Shown: one piece after another, positions 24,101 through 33,000 of the stretch
Layout: the number at the start of each line of letters is the position of its first letter
How positions within the stretch are numbered: the stretch's first letter is position 1
Source: Cucumis sativus
Taxonomy: Eukaryota > Streptophyta > Magnoliopsida > Cucurbitales > Cucurbitaceae
Direction of reading: 5' to 3'
Length of the DNA stretch: 64,000 nucleotides
NCBI RefSeq assembly: GCF_000004075.3
Contig: NC_026656.2
Location: 12,710,001-12,774,000, forward strand
The notes under the pieces: generated by a model
What the model was told of the DNA's origin: nothing
Database searches by the model: none
What the model saw: only the letters and a program-made list of their open reading frames with translations
Position numbers and translations under genes: made by a program

Positions 24101-25755
24101 ATTGAAAATACATCTTGACTTAAGGGCAATAAATCAGATAACATTTGGTACAGAAATCTCATTCGATCATACTGTTTTTTACCAAACAATACGCACATTG
24201 GCAGTGGTAAAACGCAAAGGTCCTTTTCTACCTCAATATTCCATCCCTACAATCATTGAATTCACAAAACTACCATATCCAGATACGCTATAGACACCAC
24301 AAATGTTCTGGGTTTTATTTTGCTGTAACATTTTTTAAGTTTAACTACTAGTGTCCAAACCAGTTTAAATGCATTGCGCAACTTTGACTAATCCCACATG
24401 ATATATTAAGATCATCTTAGGGAAATAATGATAAATATTTAGACCAAGAGATTTCTTGATGTTTGTGTGGTTAAATATCACATTTCTATGGCAGCTACAG
24501 TATATCTCTGGAAGTGGCTTGAATTCTGCTGATTTCTTTTTCATGAGTACTCCTAATTTCTCTCATACTTTCCAACTTCTAAGTGAACTAACATAGCTCA
24601 TTCTACCCACTCTTTGTTCAGCTAATAGGCTCTTCTTTTCTTGCGTGTTCATAGTACCAACACCAACCAGCAACCATGCTTAGCCCTTCTTCTGCAAGTG
24701 TAGTTCATTCCTCACTTCAATCCCAAAAGATTCCTACTCCGTAGGATAATGTTCACAAATTTTCTCAGGTGTCTGTTCATTCAAAATACACAGGTTGCTT
24801 CTTAATAACTTGATTCATGACACATTTGCCCTCCTCTTTCATCTATCTAACATTTTCTCTACTGTCTGGATTTTGATATTCAGAAATGGGGCTTCTTTGA
24901 TCCATTTGCTCTCCTCTTTATGGCAGCGTGACCAAAACAACCTCATTTCAGCGACCCCCCTCACCCAAAATCTTGTCAAAAAGGAGAGGACAAAAGGCAT
25001 CTTCAACGGCATTTGGAAGAGCAAATACCCAAAATAAAATATCAAGTTCTACTTTTAGGAACTTAATCACTCGAGCATAAACATTGGCGTTCCCTGGGAT
25101 GGTGTTCCCTTTCCAAGAAAGAGTCAAAATCATTCCTCACTTGCATGTATACCATCAATCTTTAAACTTCCATCCTCTCCACTTTCAAGTAGAAAATTGG
25201 TGCTTGAAATCCTCATTGACAATCCTTACTATAATCATGAAAAGAAAAGAAACCCTTTAGCTTACACTTAAGATCTTCCGAATTGCCATTCTCTTGTTTC
25301 ATAGAATTATGCACAACCACCATAGTCATAGAGAAAACACCAAACACAGGTGAGTCGATGCATGTGGGAAAATAACACCAGGCTCCTTGAGTTTCAAGAA
25401 GCGACCATTGCAGAACCCAAAATAAGAGATAAAAAACAACAATATACAATAACACATAACAAAATAAAAAAGTAATCAACACCCAGATGATAAAAAATGA
25501 AAACGAATACGATTCTGAACCATTTACCCACTAATCAAATTCAATCTGAAGCGAAGCATGAAAGAAGCAAAGAGAAATGGGAGAGGTACCTTGGTCGAGA
25601 GTTTTGGACAATCCAATGCAAGTGGGTGTCTTAGATTTGGATTTTTGAAGTGAAGAGTAATAGAGGCAGCCCTTACAAGACTTGCCTTTCGAATCTTTAA
25701 CCCCATTAGAGGTAAGATTAGGTGCTTGATTTTGAACTCCATCTGATTCATCCAT
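18176..25755 (-). CDS. Conserved plant protein of unknown function (Cys-rich N-terminus)
   Basis: Five coding exons on the minus strand: 25755-25590, 23336-23167, 19324-19264, 18474-18405 and 18296-18176. They join in frame to 195 residues. Exon 1 carries [13 protein letters not shown] and a small cysteine cluster, [12 protein letters not shown], then TPTCIGLS. Exon 2 has [31 protein letters not shown] and LPFCVGLE. Exon 3 gives [12 protein letters not shown]. Exon 4 is proline-rich ([20 protein letters not shown]). Exon 5 ends in a conserved [20 protein letters not shown] segment with [12 protein letters not shown] at the stop. I recall this as a plant-wide family of unknown function, possibly DUF8204, but did not verify it. 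No signal peptide or membrane segment is evident. The CXXC pair could bind metal. Intron 4 uses a GC donor (CAG|GCAAGA). Intron 2 contains a copia-like fossil in antisense orientation, yet the frame and splice sites remain intact. Confidence 0.88.
18678..19125. repeat. Intronic segmental duplication with a nested 60-bp tandem repeat
   Basis: Within intron 3 of the unknown-function gene, 18678-18830 and 18965-19125 are diverged direct copies sharing AGCTCATAATTACAAAA, GGTCACATCT and CACCTCCCAAACCTCCTCACC. The first copy continues into a tandem pair of about 60 bases, 18816-18875 and 18876-18938, each starting CCCAATATCTCCATTTCTC. The short frame across this tract is a by-product of the repeats. 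Confidence 0.75.
19660..19826 (+). repeat. 5' LTR of the copia-like fossil
   Basis: It begins TATTAGAAG and ends TTCTAATA, giving short inverted ends, and is followed directly by the primer-binding site. It matches 22934-23103 along its whole length with about 10% difference. At 167 bases it is short for the copia class, as in some small-LTR copia lineages. Confidence 0.9.
22172..22440 (-). mobile_element. TRIM (miniature LTR retroelement) fossil nested in the copia-like element
   Basis: Two 70-base direct repeats, 22172-22241 and 22371-22440, match at about nine positions in ten and flank 129 bases of non-coding interior. Read on the minus strand, each repeat begins TGTTAGATATTC, and the first is followed at once by TGGTATCA (22370-22363), a Met-tRNA primer-binding site. 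A purine-rich stretch precedes the second. This is the layout of a terminal-repeat retrotransposon in miniature, with no coding capacity of its own. It lies in the fossil copia element in the opposite orientation, so it arrived later or with a later copy. No clear target-site duplication was found. Confidence 0.85.
22934..23103 (+). repeat. 3' LTR of the copia-like fossil
   Basis: It begins TAATAGAAG after a GAGGAGGAG purine tract and ends TTCTAATA. It is the partner of the LTR at 19660-19826. Its right end lies only about 63 bases from the exon 2 border of the host gene at 23167. Confidence 0.9.
23337..25589 (-). other. Intron 1 of the unknown-function gene
   Basis: About 2.25 kb between exon 1 and exon 2. 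Composition is less AT-rich than true intergenic DNA. Frames at 23555-23797 and 24839-25133 on the minus strand look like fragments of something once coding, but I could not place them in any family. No transposon ends were recognised. Confidence 0.6.
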
Positions 25756-27250
25756 CTCGAGGTTCTTGATGACTTTCTCTGGCTATGAACATCAAATACA
25801 GATACAATAGAATAAGAATTACTGGCGCAAAGGGTTCGTCCCCAAAATCTCTCTCCCTCTCTCAAATACTAGGCTATTAGACTTGGATGAATAACACTAT
25901 AATGGAAGGTTTTGTTTTTTGTTTTTTCTTCTTTTTGTGACAGTGGATTAGTATTTAGTATAAAATTTTGGGGTATTGCTTTTTCTTTCTTTCTTCTTCC
26001 TCTTTTTAACAATAGAGGGGATGAATTTGAGGCTAAAATGCTATATTCGTATTGGTTTCATTCTATGTATAGGTCCTTGAAATTTAGTATTGGTATTTTC
26101 CCATCGATATTAAATTTAGTCTCTCTTTTTTTTATTTGTTTAAACAAAATAATCGATATGTAAGATTGAAATTGAAATATAAGTTTGTTGATTTTGATAG
26201 AGTTGTGTATCTTCGTTTGAATTGTTTCATCGAATTCATTAACTTGATCAAACTAGATATTGATGTTTGGGTCTAGTGCAATTGAACTAAAAAATATACC
26301 AAACCCAAACACGTTTAGAACTATGATGTAAACTCTATGAACAAGAACCTTGAGATTGAAAGCCATAGACTAAAACTTCCAAAATTTAAAGGATATCAAA
26401 TTCTAAAGACTAAAACTTTCAAGTTTTGAATATTATAAATATTTTCTAAGATTCAATTTGAAGGGCACCCCACTCCCTCAAACCAAGTCGAAAATGAAAA
26501 TTGACTAAACATCTCTAACACGGGATAACAAAACTTGAACTTAATATTCAAACAATATGTTTAAATTTAACATGTCTATCATAAACTTTAGTATGTGCCT
26601 ACACAAATATAAAATATAATAATTTATGAAGTAAAAAATTTCTTTACAAACAATAAAACCAAACAAGTTAAAAGATATTACATCATAACACATTGGGTGA
26701 TTGGTGAACCATTTGAGAAATTGAGACTCACGTTTTTTTAGAGTTGCATGCACTTCTTAGTGAACTAACACAATGTGGTTACGACCAATATGAGAGAATG
26801 AGACAATTCTCATTTCATTGCCTATAATTTTTGCATAATCTATAAACAACACTTTAGAAATATGAACGGTTGCGTAATTCAATAGTTCAACTATCCTTGA
26901 ATAATCAAATTCAACTAGGATATTTGATAGATTGAGTGATAGAAATACTTTTAAGAACAAATTCAATCATATACTTTGTTATGGATAACATAAACAAGTA
27001 AAAAAGAATTATCGTAGACAAAGAAAAAAATTATTTACAAAATATAGAAAAGAAAAGATTTTAGGAATTTAATGGATTTTGATAAATTTTGTAAATAGTT
27101 TCAATATTCTCTTATTCTTTAAAATGAAAAGAAAAAAACTATTTTGTAGAGAAATTAAAAAAAAAAAAAAAAAGTATAAATTAGTCGTAATAGTCTAATA
27201 AATCGTATAAGTTGAAAAATAAGAAAATGAAAAAGATGAGTTTAGGGGCA
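25756..27250. other. Intergenic DNA with divergent promoters
   Basis: The first 120 bases hold the likely leader of the minus-strand unknown-function gene. The right end leads into the U14 snoRNA locus on the + strand. The middle is AT-rich and has no recognised gene. Confidence 0.55.
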
Positions 27251-27310
27251 AAATAAACCGTATAAAATGAAAGGGCGAAAAGCGAAAGAGGGTGCATTAG
27301 TAATTTCACA

Positions 27311-27450
27311 TGTTCTAGGGTTTCCACAAATCTTCTACTTAAACTCCTTCCAATCCCCTCTTCCCTTCAAATCCCCAACCTCAGCGCTTCCCCACGCTCT
27401 CCATCTATTACATCTTTCCACCAGTTTTCTTACTTTTAGGGTTAGGGTCA
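27311..27450 (+). promoter_or_regulatory. Telo-box and telomere-like motifs at the snoRNA locus
   Basis: A telo-box TAGGGTTT lies at 27316-27323, and a second telomere-like string, TTTAGGGTTAGGGT, at 27435-27448. Telo-boxes near transcription starts are typical of plant genes for ribosome biogenesis and snoRNAs, so they fit the U14 copies downstream. The start site itself was not located. Confidence 0.6.
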
Positions 27451-27495
27451 GGATTACTGGCCTGCTTCATACTTCTGATTCTCATGTTCTCCTCC

Positions 27496-27577
27496 GGCCG
27501 ATGATTTAGAAATTTTGTCCGTACCATCTGAGAAGTATTTCGATGGAGTACACAATCAATCTTTATGTTCTGAGGCC
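27496..27577 (+). ncRNA. Possible box C/D snoRNA (weak)
   Basis: GGCC at 27496-27499 can pair with GGCC at 27574-27577. Just inside are ATGATTT (27501-27507, a degenerate box C) and CTGA (27570-27573, box D), with another CTGA at 27528-27531 as a possible D'. Size and position in a snoRNA locus fit, but box C departs from RTGATGA at two bases and I found no rRNA match for its guides. Confidence 0.3.
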
Positions 27578-27902
27578 TTTTCCTTGTTTGTTTTTCCCTC
27601 AATCTTATTTCGTAAATTTTCTTTGTTTTTTTTAATCGTAAGGCAATAAATTAGAGTCTCTGATGCGCTTCTAATCTTTCCGTAGCGTTTTCAGCGCTGT
27701 ACGTTGCCGACATCGATCTTTGAGAGATGAGATTCTGGCATTTGCTTCCTTCATGAAGTTTATGCATTCAGATTTTCTCACATTTTGATTCTATTTCTCT
27801 TTTCTCTTTTATCCCATTATGATTTTATCATTTCTTGAAGATTATATTATTCGTGATGTTTAGTTCTCCATATTTGTTTGATTAGGATGATAGATTTGGT
27901 AA

Positions 27903-28029
27903 GGAGTCTATGATGATAAACCTTAAGGCTTGTTTCTCAAAACATTCGCAGTGGCCGCCTGAGAGCTTTCGCCTTCGCCAGGCTTGAGAGCTTCTGCTGT
28001 TTTATCCTTCCTTGGATGTCTGAGACTCT
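27903..28029 (+). ncRNA. U14: U14 box C/D small nucleolar RNA, copy 1
   Basis: Box C ATGATGA is at 27910-27916 and box D CTGA at 28020-28023, with a 6-bp terminal stem (GAGTCT before box C, AGACTC after the CTG of box D). Just upstream of box D is CCTTCCTTGGATGT, perfectly complementary to the 18S rRNA stretch ACATCCAAGGAAGG. Near the 5' side is CATTCGCAGT, complementary to ACTGCGAATG near the 18S 5' end. These are the domain B and domain A hallmarks of U14, which guides one 18S ribose methylation and is needed for 18S rRNA processing in the nucleolus. Length of about 120 fits plant U14. Ends are approximate. Confidence 0.9.
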
Positions 28030-28337
28030 GATTAACATTTCTTCAATGTTCTCCATAATCTTAATATTACTTTATGATCCAATCTTAGTTTTCGAATTCT
28101 CCCTTGGCACTAGTTTACGTTGATATTCATTGTTCAATTGTTGGATCTGTTCTAAATTTATGTTATAATTTGATTTCCGTTTACTGTTTGAGTACCATAG
28201 GATTTTTGGGTCTTCTGATATCCACTGCCATTGGGAAATCATGGAACTGTTGGATTTGTTCATGGCTTATCTTAAATCTCCGTTTTCATTGTGCTTGGAT
28301 TATAATTGTTGGGTTTGAATTTCCATATCTTTTGTTT

Positions 28338-28464
28338 CGATAACAATGATGATATCTTGAAGGCTTGTTTCTCAAAACATTCGCAGTGGCCGCCTAAGAG
28401 CTTTCGCCTTCGCCAGGCTTGAGAGCTAATGCTGTTTTAATCCTTCCTTGGATGTCTGAGTTTT
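28338..28464 (+). ncRNA. U14: U14 box C/D small nucleolar RNA, copy 2
   Basis: A near-identical second copy about 436 bases downstream of copy 1. Box C ATGATGA is at 28346-28352 and box D CTGA at 28456-28459. Both 18S-complementary elements, CATTCGCAGT and CCTTCCTTGGATGT, are unchanged. The terminal stem is weaker than in copy 1. Same orientation and spacing suggest processing from one polycistronic precursor, as is usual for plant snoRNAs. Confidence 0.88.
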
Positions 28465-28505
28465 CATGAAATCCTTTTTTATTTTACTCAACCAAATCGT
28501 TTTTT

Positions 28506-28624
28506 TATTGTTGATGATGACACATTTCTCTTTGGTTGCTTCTTCCGCAGCTCCTGTCTTAAAGTACTCGCCTTTTGTAGGCTTGAGAGCTTAATGCTGC
28601 CTTCTTGTAATGTCTGAAACCAAT
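28506..28624 (+). pseudogene. Diverged U14-like copy 3, probably decayed
   Basis: It retains box C (GATGATGA, 28513-28520), box D CTGA (28614-28617), the shared central string AGGCTTGAGAGCTTAATGCTG, and a possible terminal stem (ATTGTT before, AACCAAT after). Both 18S guides are altered: domain A reads CTTCCGCAGC and domain B CTTCTTGTAATGT, breaking the rRNA complementarity. It is best read as a decayed U14 duplicate, or a copy drifting to a new target. Confidence 0.7.
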
Positions 28625-28629
28625 TGTTT

Positions 28630-29850
28630 CCTATTTTTTGATCCTGTACATAATTGAATTATCAATCTTTGAGGTTCGTTATGAATAGAAAGAGGAGTTT
28701 ACTTGTTTATAAGTTGTGAATTTATGAAATTTTGTTTGGGGTTGATGGAGACATGACTTTCCCCAAGGATTAAATATGCATTTTGGTTGTGAATGCATGA
28801 TTTAAAACCCTCCTTGAGCTCACATCCTCAGCCAAAAAATCAAAAGTAAACGAACAATCAAGTATCAAATATAAAAACAGTCATGAAATTGTTGATAATA
28901 AAAGAGCTTTTGTTTTTGGCTTGGATTACAAGAGCCGCTGAAGATCAGAGTATACGTACTAGCTCAAGCCAACAAGGAAATCGAATGTAAAACTATATTG
29001 AGACTCAAGGAAAGAAAATGTTTGACGGACCCTATAATGTGGGGAAGAGAATCAACAGATAAGGCAGCTCTCTATAAAAGACTGGAAAAGAAGAGGATGT
29101 TGATGGAGATCAAGAATATTAAATTTATATATAAAAAATAATAATGTGTGATCCCAAAGATAATATACAAATAAGGGTAAGCAAATCTGAAATTAATGAT
29201 ATAAAGTTATTTTGATACAAAACCTAATAATACTGTAATACTCCAAAAAGGTATTGTAAAGATATGGCATTTGGCTAGTACACTCTTACAAATTTGAGCA
29301 TTCAAGTTTTAAAAGTGTCGAAGATGATGATTTGAAATGAAATTTGAAGAATTTCTACATCTTTCTCCAGATCTTGTTTATAACAATTTCCAAACATAAC
29401 AGTTACCATGGATTGAAGGGTTAACCACTTTTTGTCAAGCTTGAAAATAGAATGGATTCACATATACTTTTTATCAAGCTTGAAACATGGAGTGGAAGCT
29501 CACATATCATATCAAGATTGTCATGTTGACTGGTTTCAACATAGACAACTTCTTCAAGTTCTTTATTTGTAACTTTTGTTTGTTTTTAAACTAAGATGAA
29601 ATAGTCTTAATAAAATTAATTGTGATGGATGTTCAAGATGTCTTGAGTGATTTGCTTAGTTTTTGATGAATATAAATATGTAAAAGATATATAGTATTAG
29701 AAAGAAAAAAAATTACTAACTAAATCGCAATTTTTAAAGATGAATGAAAAAGATTTAATAAAATAATTGTAATCACATACCGTAAACCATTTGCTATAAT
29801 TTTGAAGAATTTTACTCTTTTTTTTTTTTTTTTTTTTGGACACATTTTCA
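28630..29850. other. Intergenic DNA downstream of the U14 locus
   Basis: AT-rich with no frame or RNA gene recognised on either strand. A T run spans about 29818-29837. The minus strand lies downstream of the promoter-like cluster at 29856-30025, yet shows nothing recognisable. Confidence 0.5.
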
Positions 29851-29855
29851 AACCA

Positions 29856-30025
29856 AAACCCTAAAATTTTGCTATTTATACCTAATTTATCTGTCTATTG
29901 TTGAAGGCCCAAAAAGAGCTCAACTCTGATTATGATTTTGGGCTTAGCCCATTGACTTAAATTAGGAAGGCCCAGACGGCCCGCACCAATAGAATCCGTT
30001 TGAAGTTTGGGCACTGACCGGCCCA
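29856..30025 (-). promoter_or_regulatory. Promoter-like cluster: site II motifs, TATA and telo-box, no visible gene
   Basis: Read on the minus strand, several TGGGCC/TGGGCT (site II type) motifs at about 30020-30025, 29968-29974, 29945-29951 and 29905-29911 are followed by TATAAATA at 29880-29873 and a telo-box TAGGGTTT at 29863-29856. In plants this order marks promoters of ribosomal protein, mitochondrial and ribosome-biogenesis genes. No coding frame follows on the minus strand towards 28700. Confidence 0.5.
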
Positions 30026-33000
30026 CTAACTGTCATTTTCTTCCCTAAAAAAAAGAAAAGAAAAAGGAAATATTATTAAACATTTTTCTTTCACTAAAAT
30101 TAAAATAAAGATTTGTATTGTTTGGTTAATATAGTACTCTAATTTAAAACACAAATAACATAATTAAACTATCTATAGCGTGTTTGGCAATTTACTTTGT
30201 TATTTAAAATAATTTTCTAACTTGAAAATGTATTTAATTTTTTTGTTGAGAAAATAATAAATCATTTTTTAATTTTGAAGTTGTATTACAAATATCGAAC
30301 TAATAAAAAAAATTATCAAAATAGTTTTTGTTCGTATTCAATGCGAAACTATATATTCTAAAATTTAACTTTCCTTAAATGATGAAGATCAAATTTACAA
30401 TTTAAGGAGAAAAAGATAGTTTTGATAGATGAAATAGTAGAATAGGAAAAGCACACATTTTTAGGCAGGAAACAAAAAAAAAAGAAAGAGAGAATGAATG
30501 ATGAATATAATGTTTATTTATGAAATGTTATGGAGTGAAGCCCATTTCCCTTTTCCATTCAATTCTCTATCAAATCAAAACTTCCAATGACTTTAGGATT
30601 TCCATTGAAATTGGTGCACCTAACCTATCTTATCTTTACCCTATACATACATACCCTACATTTTATATACATGTACATATATAAATATATAATAAATTTA
30701 TTATGATTTAGAAGGTCTCCTTCATTTTCTAACATTCAAGTTGAAATATTTTGAACTTAACGCATTTTGGGTTAAACTGTCGTAGTATATCTTATAGTTA
30801 GTCTTAATACTCGTTTTGGGTTTAAAGAGTAACATGCATGGATGAACTACACGGTTATAAATAAAACTCAAAAAACTAAGTTGTTACGTCTATAAGAAAA
30901 AGTCCGAAACCAAAAGTGTTTTTTTTCAAATAATTTAATTAGTGGATGAGTTTTGATAATTAGTGTTTACTAATTTCATTAATTATTATCTACCCTAGTT
31001 TATTAGTCTGACCTAGTGTGACTTGTGTTACATAATGTTAAATAATTGTTTTGTAGAAACTAAATAATCACAATTATCACTACGCAAAAGATAGGTTTGA
31101 ATGATAGTTTAATAATTAAATTTATGATTTAAACTTTGAATTGAACGTTTTATTTTATTATTTTAAATGAGACAATATTAAATAATTCTATACTTATCAA
31201 TAAAAAAAATTTGTTCATTAAACGAATATTAAACGACGTAATGTTTTCATGGCAAAACAACTCAAATCGAACTAAACACACCTTCTAACTCAAATACAAA
31301 AAGTTCAATAAATGTAATAACAAATAAAACATTTAGTGTAGTGGAGATGATTAGTGAGTATGGTGAAACGATTTTATTTAATTGTAAAATTTTTCATAAA
31401 ACTATTAGAAGAATCAAATTGGTCGTTATTTTTGTGCGCTCATTGCCTCAATTCATAATCAAATCAAACCAAACCAAATGAGTCTTTTTAGGGACAATAC
31501 AAATTTGTATCATTGAATTGATGTACCATAATTCTTGATGGAATAGAAAACTCCCATGTGGGCATTGATCGCTCATCCGACCCACTTCTCTAGCACATAC
31601 GATTTGTTAGTGCTAATATATGTAAAAATTTTGCGTAAGTGTAGAGCCAAGTTGAGTATAATTTGATACCCAAGTTTGTACATGGAGTACGTATTTATCT
31701 CAGTTAAGCACATAAAGAATTACTTACCTATTTAAGTAGTCAGTACAAGCCAATTTCTAAGGTGCTTAAGATTGTAGAGTGCCAACGACAAGCTTGACTC
31801 AGTCATTTCTCCTTTGATAGACATCTACAAGCTCGACTAGTCGACTCAAAACTCGAGGGTTTGACTTTTTATCTAAAAAGAATTAACGAAATTGGTCGTT
31901 TCTTTGATGCACCTATTGCTTCCATTCACAATCAAATCAAACCAAACAAAAAGGAGTGTTTTAAGGGTTAACACAACCTAGCATGCATTGAATTGATGGC
32001 ATCATATTCTAAATCATTTAAATTATACCTTTTGTCAATATTGTCTTCATTTGTTCATCTCCTCGACAACCTCCCATTTAATAGACAATATTTGTACTTC
32101 CTCAAACAACACCACACATTGATGTTTCATAATACTCAACACAACTTATCAAAATTAACAATAATTTTATACATTAATTCAAATACTTGGACTCTATCCT
32201 AAACACACATTAACCCATCATATAATTACAACTCATAAACTTAATTATGTCATTCATAATTGCAACCCATTAAGCACATTAACCACATGTTAGAAGATCA
32301 TTCAAGAAAGACAGTGAAAAGAAAAATCATAGATTGAATAATGTATATTATCCTCTTTATCTTTTTTTAGAAAGAATGAATAATAATGAATAAAGGGGGT
32401 ATAGAGATGAAATTAAAACGTAGTAGAATAGAATAATAAAGAAAGTGTGTGTTATAAGTGAATAAAAGGAAATTGGGAGTGTGTTAAGGAAGGAGGAGAT
32501 TTTTTTTTTTTAAAAAAAGAATGGAATTTATAAAGATAACTTGAGAATAGAGGAAAATATAATATAATGTGTACAAGTGATTGCCCTAACTTTATCTTCT
32601 CTATTTCTAAACCATTTCACACCTTTAATAAAAAAAAGCTTCCATTTCCTATATCTAATTTCAATTCAACCTAATAATCATATTTTCTATTTTATTTCAT
32701 GAAATTAAATTTACTAAATTTAAGATTTATTGAAAATAGAAATATTTTAATATAATTATTATTATGATTACTATTATTTATATTGAAGCATAGAAGGAAA
32801 TTAAAAAAGAAAAAAGTAATGGGATCATGTAACCGCCCAACTGCCATAACAGTCTGAAATTACATCATCATCTTATCTCAAAGGGAAAAACGAAAAGACC
32901 ATTCAATCTCTTACAACTTCACCTTTACTCTTAATTCATTCCCTTTTTTTATTATTATTACTTTCTTAATTTTTCACTCAATTTTGTTTCTTACTTTCAA

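Noticed and set aside
24839-25133. Minus-strand frames in intron 1 (FFVL-rich, ending GEGGR) as a gene
   Set aside because: The frames are short, overlap each other in different phases and match no family I know. They may be a decayed repeat.
27267-27509. 80-codon frame before the U14 copies
   Set aside because: It spans the telo-box and leader-like sequence of a noncoding locus and shows no protein motifs.
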